Positions 1 to 5,412 of a stretch of 7,199 bases of DNA are shown here, in pieces. The stretch covers positions 1 to 7,199 of the forward strand of contig DJTQ01000104.1 in assembly GCA_002439285.1 (NCBI GenBank). Reading direction: 5' to 3'. The position numbers and the translations under genes are program-made. The first letter of the stretch is position 1, and each line of letters begins with the position of its first letter. The notes beneath the pieces are model-generated. The model was given only the letters and a program-made list of their open reading frames with translations, made no database searches and was not told the DNA's origin. The stretch comes from Paenibacillaceae bacterium UBA6304. GTDB taxonomy: Bacteria > Bacillota > Bacilli > Paenibacillales > Paenibacillaceae.

Positions 1-381
1 ACGATAGAGGCACATCTGCGTGACTTACAAATCAAACCATCCCATTATGATCTGATCGTGACCGGCGATTTATCGAAGGTCGGCTTTGAAATTGCCAACG
101 AATTGTTGGAACGACACGGCATACCCATCCGCGAAACCAATTATCAGGATTGCGGCATGATGATCTATGATTATGAAAATCAAAATGTGCAGGCCGGGGC
201 CAGCGGCTGTGCTTGCTCCGCGGTAGTCACATACGGGCATCTATTGAAAAAAGTGAAGAAAGGCGAGTTGAAGCGGATTCTTGTCGTGGCCACAGGAGCC
301 TTATTGTCCCCTTTATCATTTCAACAAGGTGAAAGTATCCCGTGCATCGCGCACGCCGTCTCGATTGAGAACGGAGATTAA
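1..381 (+). CDS. spoVAD: Stage V sporulation protein AD, C-terminal part (5' end outside window)
   Basis: The reading frame is open from base 1 and ends at TAA 379-381, giving the last 126 residues of a protein that is about 338 residues in B. subtilis. I recognise the SpoVAD C-terminus from LIVTGDLSKVG, DCGMMIYD, GASGCACSAVVTYGHLLK and LVVATGALLSP followed by ESIPCIAHAV. SpoVAD has a thiolase-like fold. It is known as a dipicolinic-acid-binding part of the SpoVA channel in the spore inner membrane, which moves Ca-DPA into the forespore and out again at germination. GTG at 58-60 is an internal codon, not the start. The gene is convergent with everything else in the window and ends 7 bases before a strong terminator. 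In the usual spoVAC-spoVAD-spoVAE order spoVAE would follow, but it is absent here. Identity is near certain; which SpoVA cluster or paralogue this is cannot be told from the fragment. Confidence 0.95.
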   Translation, partial: TIEAHLRDLQIKPSHYDLIVTGDLSKVGFEIANELLERHGIPIRETNYQDCGMMIYDYENQNVQAGASGCACSAVVTYGHLLKKVKKGELKRILVVATGALLSPLSFQQGESIPCIAHAVSIENGD

Positions 382-388
382 GACAGCA

Positions 389-426
389 AAAAGGACCCCG
401 CCATAGATAAATGGCGGGGTCCTTTT
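389..426. terminator. Bidirectional intrinsic terminator between spoVAD and pduL
   Basis: A perfect 16-bp stem (389-404 with 411-426) encloses the 6-base loop AGATAA. The core is GGACCCCGCCAT and its complement. It is flanked by A-runs on the left and T-runs on the right, so the transcript has a U-tract on either strand. It lies 7 bases after the spoVAD stop and 11 bases after the pduL stop on the opposite strand, and serves both convergent genes. Confidence 0.93.
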
Positions 427-437
427 GCAACTATAAA

Positions 438-1010
438 TTAGTCAACGATTTCAGCTGTATCGCCATTGTTGGCGCCTGCAGCGTTCGCTTCGTCAGTGTC
501 AATATGCATGTCCAGCGCAAAGGAATCCGATACGCGGGCGATTACATTCTCCAGCACCAAACCGCGTTCGCCACCAAGACGAACCTTAAGCAGTTGCTTG
601 TCCGCGATGCCCCATTTCTCGGCATCGGAAGTGTGGAAATGAATGTGGCGGGCAGCCACGATCACGCCTTGCTCCAGCTCGATTTCACCAGCCGGACCTT
701 TAACTTTGATGCCTGGAGTTCCTTCAATATTACCGGATTCACGAACCGGAGCCTTGACGCCGATCGCGAAGGAATCCGTACGAGAAATTTCCAGTTGGGA
801 AGCGGGACGAGCAGGTCCTAGAATACGGACTTTATCAAATTGGCCTTTCGATCCGATTACAGCAACGGTTTCGTTCGCTGCAAATTGTCCGGGCTGGGAC
901 AATGGCTTAAATTCAGTCAGTTGATAACCTTGGCCGAACAATGCCTCGATATGTTCTTGAGTCAGGTGAATATGACGCGCAGATACGCCGACAGGTACAG
1001 TTTTGCTCAT
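438..1010 (-). CDS. pduL: Phosphate propanoyltransferase (PduL-type phosphotransacylase)
   Basis: This 190-residue protein of the PduL/PTAC family reversibly converts an acyl-CoA (propionyl- or acetyl-CoA) plus phosphate into acyl-phosphate plus CoA. The family uses two zinc ions in a fold unrelated to Pta. Visible motifs are VGVSARHIHL (His13, His15) in the first half, ARHIHFHTSDAEKWGI (His122, His124, His126) in the second, and LDMHIDTDEANAA (His169) near the end. These match the metal-binding histidines of the family. The start at 1010 is preceded by GAGGAGTG about 8-10 bases upstream. An in-frame ATG at 1067 would add 19 residues, but it lacks a Shine-Dalgarno site and overlaps the proposed -10 box. 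With the 1010 start the protein begins right at the catalytic domain, so the N-terminal encapsulation peptide of microcompartment PduL is missing and a cytosolic enzyme is likely. The gene follows korAB after a terminator. Whether propionyl- or acetyl-CoA is preferred cannot be told. Confidence 0.93.
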   Translation of the reverse strand: MSKTVPVGVSARHIHLTQEHIEALFGQGYQLTEFKPLSQPGQFAANETVAVIGSKGQFDKVRILGPARPASQLEISRTDSFAIGVKAPVRESGNIEGTPGIKVKGPAGEIELEQGVIVAARHIHFHTSDAEKWGIADKQLLKVRLGGERGLVLENVIARVSDSFALDMHIDTDEANAAGANNGDTAEIVD

Positions 1011-1065
1011 GTTTGTAACACTCCTCGTGTATTCTCTATATCGATGACGATTCACATCGTTACCC

Positions 1066-1095
1066 ATTATACACCTATTTCAAACAAAAAGGAAA
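1066..1095 (-). promoter_or_regulatory. Possible sigma-A promoter of pduL
   Basis: On the minus strand there is a perfect TATAAT (1066-1071), about 55 bases before the pduL start codon. The -35 region at 17-18 bases spacing is poor (TTCCTT or TTTCCT near 1089-1095) and overlaps the korB terminator stem. The call rests on the -10 box and on the need for a promoter after a terminator; read-through from korAB is the alternative. Confidence 0.38.
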
Positions 1096-1123
1096 AGATG
1101 TCCGCAATACGCGGACATCTTTT
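1093..1123 (-). terminator. Intrinsic terminator after korB
   Basis: A 13-bp perfect stem (1093-1105 with 1111-1123, core AGATGTCCGC) has a 5-base loop. On the minus strand it is followed by TTTTCCTTTTTG. It starts 6 bases after the korB stop and separates korAB from pduL. Confidence 0.82.
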
Positions 1124-1129
1124 TGGGTC

Positions 1130-1996
1130 TTAAACGAATTCTGCAACAAGTTTGTCAAACTCGGATTTATCCAGAGCCAAAGATTGTTGGGCAAGCGGTT
1201 CTTCCTTGAAGCCATGCACCATGTTCTCGTAGCTCTTCTTTTCTTTGTTCTGATAAATAAGGCCGGTAATCATGCTGCCTGTTTCCATCAGCTTTGACAT
1301 CGCCATCGCCCGGTTACTTGAATCATAATCCGGTACCGTATCCAGATTGATGATATTTTCTTTGAACCAGTCGTAAGTATTGACCTTATTAAAAGTAACG
1401 CATGGGCTAAAGACGTTAATCAGCGAGAAGCCCTCATGCTGTATCCCCTGTTCGATCAGGGAAGTCAACTGCTTGAGGTCGCTGGAGAACGATTGGGCGA
1501 CAAAGGTCGCTCCCGAGGCCAAGGCGATTTCCAGCGGAGACAGCGTGGATTCCACGGAGCCTTCAGGTGTACTCTTCGTTTTAAAGCCCTCACCGCTACG
1601 AGGCGAGGTTTGCCCTTTCGTCAATCCATAAATCTGATTGTCCATCACGATGTATGTGATGTTGATATTACGACGGATTGCATGTACGGTATGGCCCATT
1701 CCGATGGCAAAGCCGTCACCGTCACCGCCCGAAGCGATTACCGTCAAATCACGGTTCGCCAGTTTGACACCTTGAGCGATCGGAAGCGCACGTCCGTGAA
1801 TTCCGTGCAGCCCGTATGCATTAATGTAACCGGAGATCCGGCCGGAGCAGCCGATTCCTGAAATGACAGCCAGGTTCTCAGGCTCAAGCCCTACCGCAGC
1901 GGCGGCGCGTTGAATGGCCGCTTGAATGGAGAAATCGCCGCATCCCGGACACCAGTTTGGTTTGATGTTATTGCGAAACTCTTTAAAGGTTGCCAT
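1130..1996 (-). CDS. korB: 2-oxoacid:ferredoxin oxidoreductase, beta subunit (KorB type)
   Basis: This 288-residue subunit carries thiamine pyrophosphate and one [4Fe-4S] cluster. With KorA it decarboxylates a 2-oxoacid (2-oxoglutarate in the best known relatives) to acyl-CoA, passing electrons to ferredoxin. Cluster cysteines expected for two-subunit enzymes are visible: Cys16 and Cys19 in NWCPGCGD, Cys50 in GIGCSGR and Cys199 in FSPCVTFN. The TPP/Mg motif is GGDGDGFAIG (90-99), closed by MDNQIYGLTKGQTSP (118-132). LHGIHGRALPIAQGVKLAN (63-81) is typical of KorB. Length is normal for the family. The ATG lies inside the end of korA (14-base overlap), and its Shine-Dalgarno site is inside korA, so translation is probably coupled. 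Substrate (2-oxoglutarate, pyruvate or another 2-oxoacid) is inferred from family resemblance only. No ferredoxin gene lies in the window. Confidence 0.95.
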   Translation of the reverse strand: MATFKEFRNNIKPNWCPGCGDFSIQAAIQRAAAAVGLEPENLAVISGIGCSGRISGYINAYGLHGIHGRALPIAQGVKLANRDLTVIASGGDGDGFAIGMGHTVHAIRRNINITYIVMDNQIYGLTKGQTSPRSGEGFKTKSTPEGSVESTLSPLEIALASGATFVAQSFSSDLKQLTSLIEQGIQHEGFSLINVFSPCVTFNKVNTYDWFKENIINLDTVPDYDSSNRAMAMSKLMETGSMITGLIYQNKEKKSYENMVHGFKEEPLAQQSLALDKSEFDKLVAEFV

Positions 1997-3758
1997 TCTT
2001 CACCAACTCCTCCTGAGTCAAATTGCCGGCAGCATTTTTGCATCTTTCGAATACTTCCGATGGAAGGAACGGATTTCCGTCATATTTCAGAACGTTCACG
2101 ATCTTGTCGTGATGTCCGACATTCATTTTGATCAGATTGGCCAATTGGCCGGTTGCGTTATTTTCCAGAACGACGATCTTCTTCGCTTTTTCCATCTGTT
2201 CCCGAACTTCTTCAACCGGGAAAGGATGCAGCAGACGAACCGTCATATGGTTTGACGTGATGCCTTCACCGTTCAACCGCAGGCGGGCCTGGTCGATCGT
2301 TCCGCCCGTTGAGCCCATGCCTACGATAAGAAGATCCGGTTCTGGGTGTGGCGCATGCAGATGGATCGGGTTCTCGACGTCCAGCTTAGCCAGTTTACGG
2401 AAACGTTTATCCATCATCTTCTTACGGTTTACCGGGCTTTCCGAAGGACGGCCCGACTCATCATGCTCTACGCCGGTCACATGGTGAATGCCGTTCTTCT
2501 CTCCCGGAAGGACTCGCGGCGAGATACCATTCTCGGTAAAAGCGTAACGGTTGAACATGCTCGAATCTTCGCGGTCCGGAATATCCTTGACCATATAGCC
2601 CCGGTCAATTTGGATTTTATCGAAATCCAGTGTCTCACAGGACTGTTTGCCCAAGGACAATTGGAGATCTGTTGCCAGAATGACAGGCACCTGATACTTC
2701 TCGGCAAGATTGAAGGCCTGAATGGTGTCGTAGAAACATTCTTCAATCGAGCTTGGCGCGAGAACGATCTTAGGGATTTCCCCGTGCGTTCCGTAGATCA
2801 GGGCGCTGATATCGCTCTGTTCTTGCTTGGTCGGAAGTCCTGTACTCGGGCCACCGCGCTGCGTATCGACGATAACGACCGGGATCTCGGTCATTCCCGC
2901 AAGGCCGATCGCTTCCATCATGAGTGAAAGACCCGGTCCCGCCGAAGCGGTCATCGTCCGTACTCCCGCATAACTGGCTCCAATCGCCATCGTTATAGCC
3001 GCGATTTCATCTTCCGTTTGAACAACGGTTCCGCCGAACTTCGGCAGCTTTTTGATCAGATATTCCATAATTTCCGAAGCCGGAGTAATCGGATAGGCAC
3101 TCATGATCCGACAGCCGGCTGCTACGGAGCCAAGTCCAATCGCATCGTTGCCGATCATGAAGAGCTTTTGCTTGCCGTCGGCCGGCTCAAGCTTCAATCC
3201 TTCAATCGGCCCCCCTGCAAGCTCCAGCACATAATCCGCGCCTCGTTTGACCGCTTCGATGTTCTTCTCAACGATCGCCGGACCTTTACGTCCGAATTCT
3301 TCTTCCACTGCTTTATTGAATACTTCAAGCGGCAACCCTAGAAGCGCCCAGGATGCGCCGGAAGCTACCATGTTCTTCATCAACGAGGTACCCAGTTCTT
3401 CCGCGATGCTCGTAATCGGAACAGCGAACAACTTGGCATCAACGCCTTCCGGAACAACCGGTCCAAATTTCGCGTCAGCCACAATTACCCCGCCGCTGCG
3501 CAGCTCATGCGAGTTAAAATCGATACTTTCCTGGTCGAAAGCGACTAAAATGTCCAAGTCGTCGGAAATCGCGCGAATCGGCTTGGTACTGATCCGGATT
3601 TTGTTGTTCGTATGGCCGCCTTTAATACGTGAAGAAAAATGCCGATAGCCGTATAAATAGTAACCCAGTCGGTTCAAGGCCGTTGAAAAAATCCGGTCAG
3701 TACTTTCAACACCTTCACCTTGCTGTCCACCGATCTTCCAAGACAATTGACTAATCAA
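1983..3758 (-). CDS. korA: 2-oxoacid:ferredoxin oxidoreductase, fused gamma-alpha subunit (KorA type)
   Basis: This 591-residue partner of KorB fuses the gamma domain to the alpha domain, as in two-subunit enzymes such as M. tuberculosis KorAB. The gamma domain covers about residues 1-185 (GGQQGEGVEST at 10-20, RHFSSRIKGGH at 39-49). The alpha pyrimidine-binding domain begins near 198, with AYPITPASE (221-229), the TPP-activating glutamate probably Glu249 in VVQTEDE, TASAGPG (270-276) and RGGPSTGLPT (301-310). The C-terminal domain includes PDLLIVGMGSTGGTIDQA (about 474-491). There are no ferredoxin-like cysteine motifs. The start is TTG at 3756-3758, with AAAGGGGTG 7 bases upstream. An in-frame TAG at 3786-3788 and the absence of another usual start codon in between leave it as the only good choice. 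Length is normal. The promoter and two cre-like sites lie in the gap upstream. Confidence 0.95.
   Translation of the reverse strand: MISQLSWKIGGQQGEGVESTDRIFSTALNRLGYYLYGYRHFSSRIKGGHTNNKIRISTKPIRAISDDLDILVAFDQESIDFNSHELRSGGVIVADAKFGPVVPEGVDAKLFAVPITSIAEELGTSLMKNMVASGASWALLGLPLEVFNKAVEEEFGRKGPAIVEKNIEAVKRGADYVLELAGGPIEGLKLEPADGKQKLFMIGNDAIGLGSVAAGCRIMSAYPITPASEIMEYLIKKLPKFGGTVVQTEDEIAAITMAIGASYAGVRTMTASAGPGLSLMMEAIGLAGMTEIPVVIVDTQRGGPSTGLPTKQEQSDISALIYGTHGEIPKIVLAPSSIEECFYDTIQAFNLAEKYQVPVILATDLQLSLGKQSCETLDFDKIQIDRGYMVKDIPDREDSSMFNRYAFTENGISPRVLPGEKNGIHHVTGVEHDESGRPSESPVNRKKMMDKRFRKLAKLDVENPIHLHAPHPEPDLLIVGMGSTGGTIDQARLRLNGEGITSNHMTVRLLHPFPVEEVREQMEKAKKIVVLENNATGQLANLIKMNVGHHDKIVNVLKYDGNPFLPSEVFERCKNAAGNLTQEELVKNGNL
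2007..2014 (-). promoter_or_regulatory. korB ribosome binding site inside korA
   Basis: AGGAGGAG on the minus strand lies 10 bases before the korB ATG. It is formed by codons of the KorA C-terminal stretch Gln-Glu-Glu-Leu. This fixes the korB start and supports coupled translation of the two subunits. Confidence 0.8.
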
Positions 3759-3809
3759 GATCGCCCACCCCTTTATGGTATCGCACTATAAATTAGTTGG
3801 ATATTAGTG

Positions 3810-3876
3810 CTGACAGAATGCAAACCTGTGAGGAATCGTATAAAAACCCCTGACATTTGTGAACATTCTGTTTCAG
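3810..3876 (-). other. Imperfect stem-loop in the korAB 5' leader
   Basis: An inverted repeat pairs 3810-3820 with 3864-3876: 8 bp of ACAGAATG/CATTCTGT, then a 2-base bulge and 3 more bp. Inside it CAAATGT can pair with ACAGGTTTG around a bulge. A second short repeat, GCACTA/TAGTGC (3783-3788 with 3805-3810), lies next to the start codon side. If the proposed promoter is right, the large hairpin begins about 4 bases from the transcript 5' end. It has no U-tract, so it is not a terminator, and I do not recognise a known riboswitch. It could stabilise the mRNA, or be chance. Confidence 0.35.
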
Positions 3877-3886
3877 AGTCATGTCA

Positions 3887-3915
3887 ATTTTATGTCTCAA
3901 ACATATAAAAAGCAA
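3887..3915 (-). promoter_or_regulatory. Probable sigma-A promoter of korAB
   Basis: On the minus strand TTGCTT (3910-3915) is separated by exactly 17 bases from TAAAAT (3887-3892, 5 of 6 consensus bases). Transcription would start near 3880, giving a leader of about 120 bases before korA. The -35 hexamer overlaps a cre-like site. The -35 box is only a fair match. Confidence 0.5.
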
Positions 3916-3925
3916 GCGTTTTCTA
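3911..3925 (-). promoter_or_regulatory. cre-like site (CcpA operator) over the korAB -35 box
   Basis: Minus-strand TAGAAAACGCTTGCT agrees with the cre consensus WTGNAANCGNWNNCW at 14 of 15 positions; the mismatch is A for the T in the second place. It overlaps the predicted -35 hexamer, a position usually linked to repression by CcpA-HPr(Ser-P). Confidence 0.45.
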
Positions 3926-3975
3926 CCCTTTTTCATATAGTAGTTTTCGATGAAACCTATCTCTTAATTGGATCA

Positions 3976-3990
3976 ATTAAAGCGCTTACT
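3976..3990 (+). promoter_or_regulatory. Second cre-like site, overlapping the dipeptidase stop codon
   Basis: ATTAAAGCGCTTACT on the + strand matches WTGNAANCGNWNNCW at 14 of 15 positions (T for the G in the third place) and has the palindromic core AAGCGCTT. Its centre is 65 bases, about six helical turns, upstream of the other cre-like site and about 100 bases upstream of the predicted korAB start. It spans the end of the dipeptidase gene, which weakens the case slightly because those bases are partly coding. Confidence 0.42.
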
Positions 3991-4939
3991 TTTTTTGTGG
4001 TAACCAAGTCTTCAAAAAAGACAGTGCATTTCCGGACATCCAGCCTCTTACAAGCTCTTCGGAATAGTGCCTAAGCAAGAGTTCTGCCAAGTTTGCGAAT
4101 TGGCCGGAATGGCTTAAATGGTTGATATGGCTCTCAATGCCATCGAAATCCGAGCCAAACATAATTGTCTTCTCTCCTCCCAAGCTGCAAATATGCTCGA
4201 TATGCGGAAGGAGATCGCTCATTTCTACTACGGGGGCCTTTTTAACGAACCAAGGTACAAAAGTAATCCCGATTCTGCCTCCCAGGGAAATGATGGCGCG
4301 AATTTGATCGTCCCGCAAATTTCTCGCATGAGAACAGATCCGATAGGCGTTGGAATGTGACGCGATAAATGGGATACCCTTTTGTTCCGATATCTCGGCC
4401 AGTTCCCAAAAGCCTTTAATCGATAAATGAGATACATCAAGCAGGAGACCCAGCTTATGACAAGCCTTGACGAGTTCGACGCCTTGAGAGGTGAATCCTC
4501 CCCCACGAGGTTCAAGGATGCCATCCGCTGCCCAATTGGCAAAGTTCCATGTCAGCCCCAAGAAACGGACACCACGGTCATAGCAAAGCTGCAAATAATG
4601 GAAGCTCCCTTCCAGCCCATCAGCGCCTTCAATCGAGAGCACCCCCCCCGGCTGCCCGGCAGCTTCAGCTGCTTCCAGCTCTTCTACCGAAGTAATGAGC
4701 GCCACACCGGAATTCATCACTTTTTGTCTAAACAAATCTATCTGATCAAGAATATGTCCGATCTTAGGCTTGCCGAGCCGCTCCGAGATAAAAACGGCAA
4801 AGCATTGCAGTCCCACGCCCCCCTGCTCCATCCGCTCCAGGTTAACATCCAGGCGAGGGTCCCGCATAAATTCCAGATTTGAATCCAACTGCATTTTACT
4901 GAGCGCATCGCAATGAAAATCTACGACCTTATATGCCAA
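3986..4939 (-). CDS. M19-family dipeptidase (membrane/renal dipeptidase-like), cytosolic
   Basis: This 317-residue peptidase M19 has an amidohydrolase-type TIM-barrel fold with a di-zinc centre; the family cleaves dipeptides, in some members with a D-residue at the C-terminal position. Expected ligands are all visible: His9 and Asp11 in DFHCD, bridging Glu104 in LSIEGADG, His171 in LLDVSHLS, His195 in IASHSNAYR and Asp264 in FGSDFDGI. ARNLRDDQ (205-212) holds the arginine expected to bind substrate carboxylate. There is no signal peptide or membrane segment, so it should be cytoplasmic. The start is TTG at 4937-4939, with GGAGGG 6 bases upstream and an in-frame TAA at 4958-4960, which leaves no room for a longer protein. 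A run of eight G (4642-4649) lies in codons 97-100. It sits between the spoVS terminator and the korAB promoter with only a weak promoter candidate of its own. Physiological substrate unknown. Confidence 0.93.
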   Translation of the reverse strand: MAYKVVDFHCDALSKMQLDSNLEFMRDPRLDVNLERMEQGGVGLQCFAVFISERLGKPKIGHILDQIDLFRQKVMNSGVALITSVEELEAAEAAGQPGGVLSIEGADGLEGSFHYLQLCYDRGVRFLGLTWNFANWAADGILEPRGGGFTSQGVELVKACHKLGLLLDVSHLSIKGFWELAEISEQKGIPFIASHSNAYRICSHARNLRDDQIRAIISLGGRIGITFVPWFVKKAPVVEMSDLLPHIEHICSLGGEKTIMFGSDFDGIESHINHLSHSGQFANLAELLLRHYSEELVRGWMSGNALSFLKTWLPQKK

Positions 4940-4992
4940 GCCGATCCCTCCGCTCTCTTAACTTTATTACCCGACTCCCTAAAGAAGAATGC

Positions 4993-5023
4993 AAAAAAAC
5001 CTGTCTACTCTAGCGTAAACAGG
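4993..5023 (-). terminator. Intrinsic terminator after spoVS
   Basis: On the minus strand a 9-bp stem with one G-U pair (5015-5023 with 5000-5008, CCTGTTTAC/GTAGACAGG) and a 6-base loop is followed directly by seven T. It begins 25 bases after the spoVS stop and separates spoVS from the dipeptidase gene. Confidence 0.85.
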
Positions 5024-5048
5024 CATCTTCCGCAAATTTGCAATTATT

Positions 5049-5309
5049 TTATCTAGGTTCTACGATCAATTTAATAGCTGTACGATCTTCGCCATCGATT
5101 ACGATATCCGTAAATGCCGGAATGCAGATCAAATCGACACCGCTTGGCGCCACAAACCCCCGGGCAATCGCTACAGCTTTGATCGCTTGGTTGAGAGCAC
5201 CCGCCCCAATGGCCTGAAGTTCAGCAGCGCCACGTTCTCTTAGCACTCCAGCAAGCGCACCGGCAACGGAGTTAGGATTGGATTTTGCTGAAACTTTTAA
5301 TACTTCCAT
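5049..5309 (-). CDS. spoVS: Stage V sporulation protein S
   Basis: This 86-residue protein has the same length as B. subtilis SpoVS, and essentially the whole sequence is recognisable: MEVLKVSAKSNPNSVAGAL at the start, RERGAAELQAIGAGALNQA and AIARGFVAPSGVDLICIPAF in the middle, and TAIKLIVEPR at the end. SpoVS is a small Alba-like protein, probably nucleic-acid binding, that affects septation and progress through sporulation; its molecular role is not settled. The ATG at 5307-5309 has AGGAGG 8 bases upstream. The same frame stays open for another 105 codons into ymdB, but that extension is an overlap shadow without family support. A sigma-H-type promoter lies just upstream and an intrinsic terminator just downstream, so the gene can act as its own unit while also receiving transcripts from ymdB. 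Confidence 0.97.
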   Translation of the reverse strand: MEVLKVSAKSNPNSVAGALAGVLRERGAAELQAIGAGALNQAIKAVAIARGFVAPSGVDLICIPAFTDIVIDGEDRTAIKLIVEPR

Positions 5310-5359
5310 GGTTAGTACCTCCTGGGAATAGGTTTGATTGATCCCACTACTTAGAAGAT

Positions 5360-5386
5360 ATTCGTGAGACTTCAAAAAATTCCTTC
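5360..5386 (-). promoter_or_regulatory. Sigma-H-type promoter of spoVS
   Basis: On the minus strand GAAGGAATT (5378-5386) fits the sigma-H -35 pattern RnAGGAwWW. It is followed after 14 bases by GAAT (5360-5363), which agrees with the N11-12 plus nnnGAAT spacing; only the purine expected three bases before GAAT is missing. The predicted start leaves a leader of about 40-45 bases. B. subtilis spoVS is known to be under sigma-H, which supports the call. Confidence 0.7.
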
Positions 5387-5412
5387 TTTTTATCGGAGGT
5401 CGCCCATAAAGC

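Noticed and set aside
411..821. Open frame on the + strand of 136 codons opposite pduL, and similar + strand frames opposite korB, korA, the dipeptidase and rny
   Set aside because: They lie antisense to well-recognised genes, have no family resemblance, and their first codons lack convincing ribosome binding sites. They reflect the codon use of the real genes.
1011..1067. A 19-residue N-terminal extension of PduL as an encapsulation peptide
   Set aside because: The ATG at 1067 has no Shine-Dalgarno site and lies in the likely -10 box. No microcompartment shell gene is present.
3857..3876. Rex- or Fnr-type redox operator (TTGTGAA at 3857-3863) upstream of korA
   Set aside because: Only one half-site is good. 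At the required spacing there is no TTCACAA or TCACA partner, so it is probably chance.
3759..3880. Riboswitch or T-box in the korAB leader
   Set aside because: No specifier-like loop, T-box sequence, terminator/antiterminator pair or known aptamer core is visible; only simple hairpins.
3868..3890. TTGACA on the minus strand (3883-3888) as the -35 box of a second korA promoter
   Set aside because: At 16-18 bases downstream the sequences are GTTCAC-like, with no acceptable -10 box.
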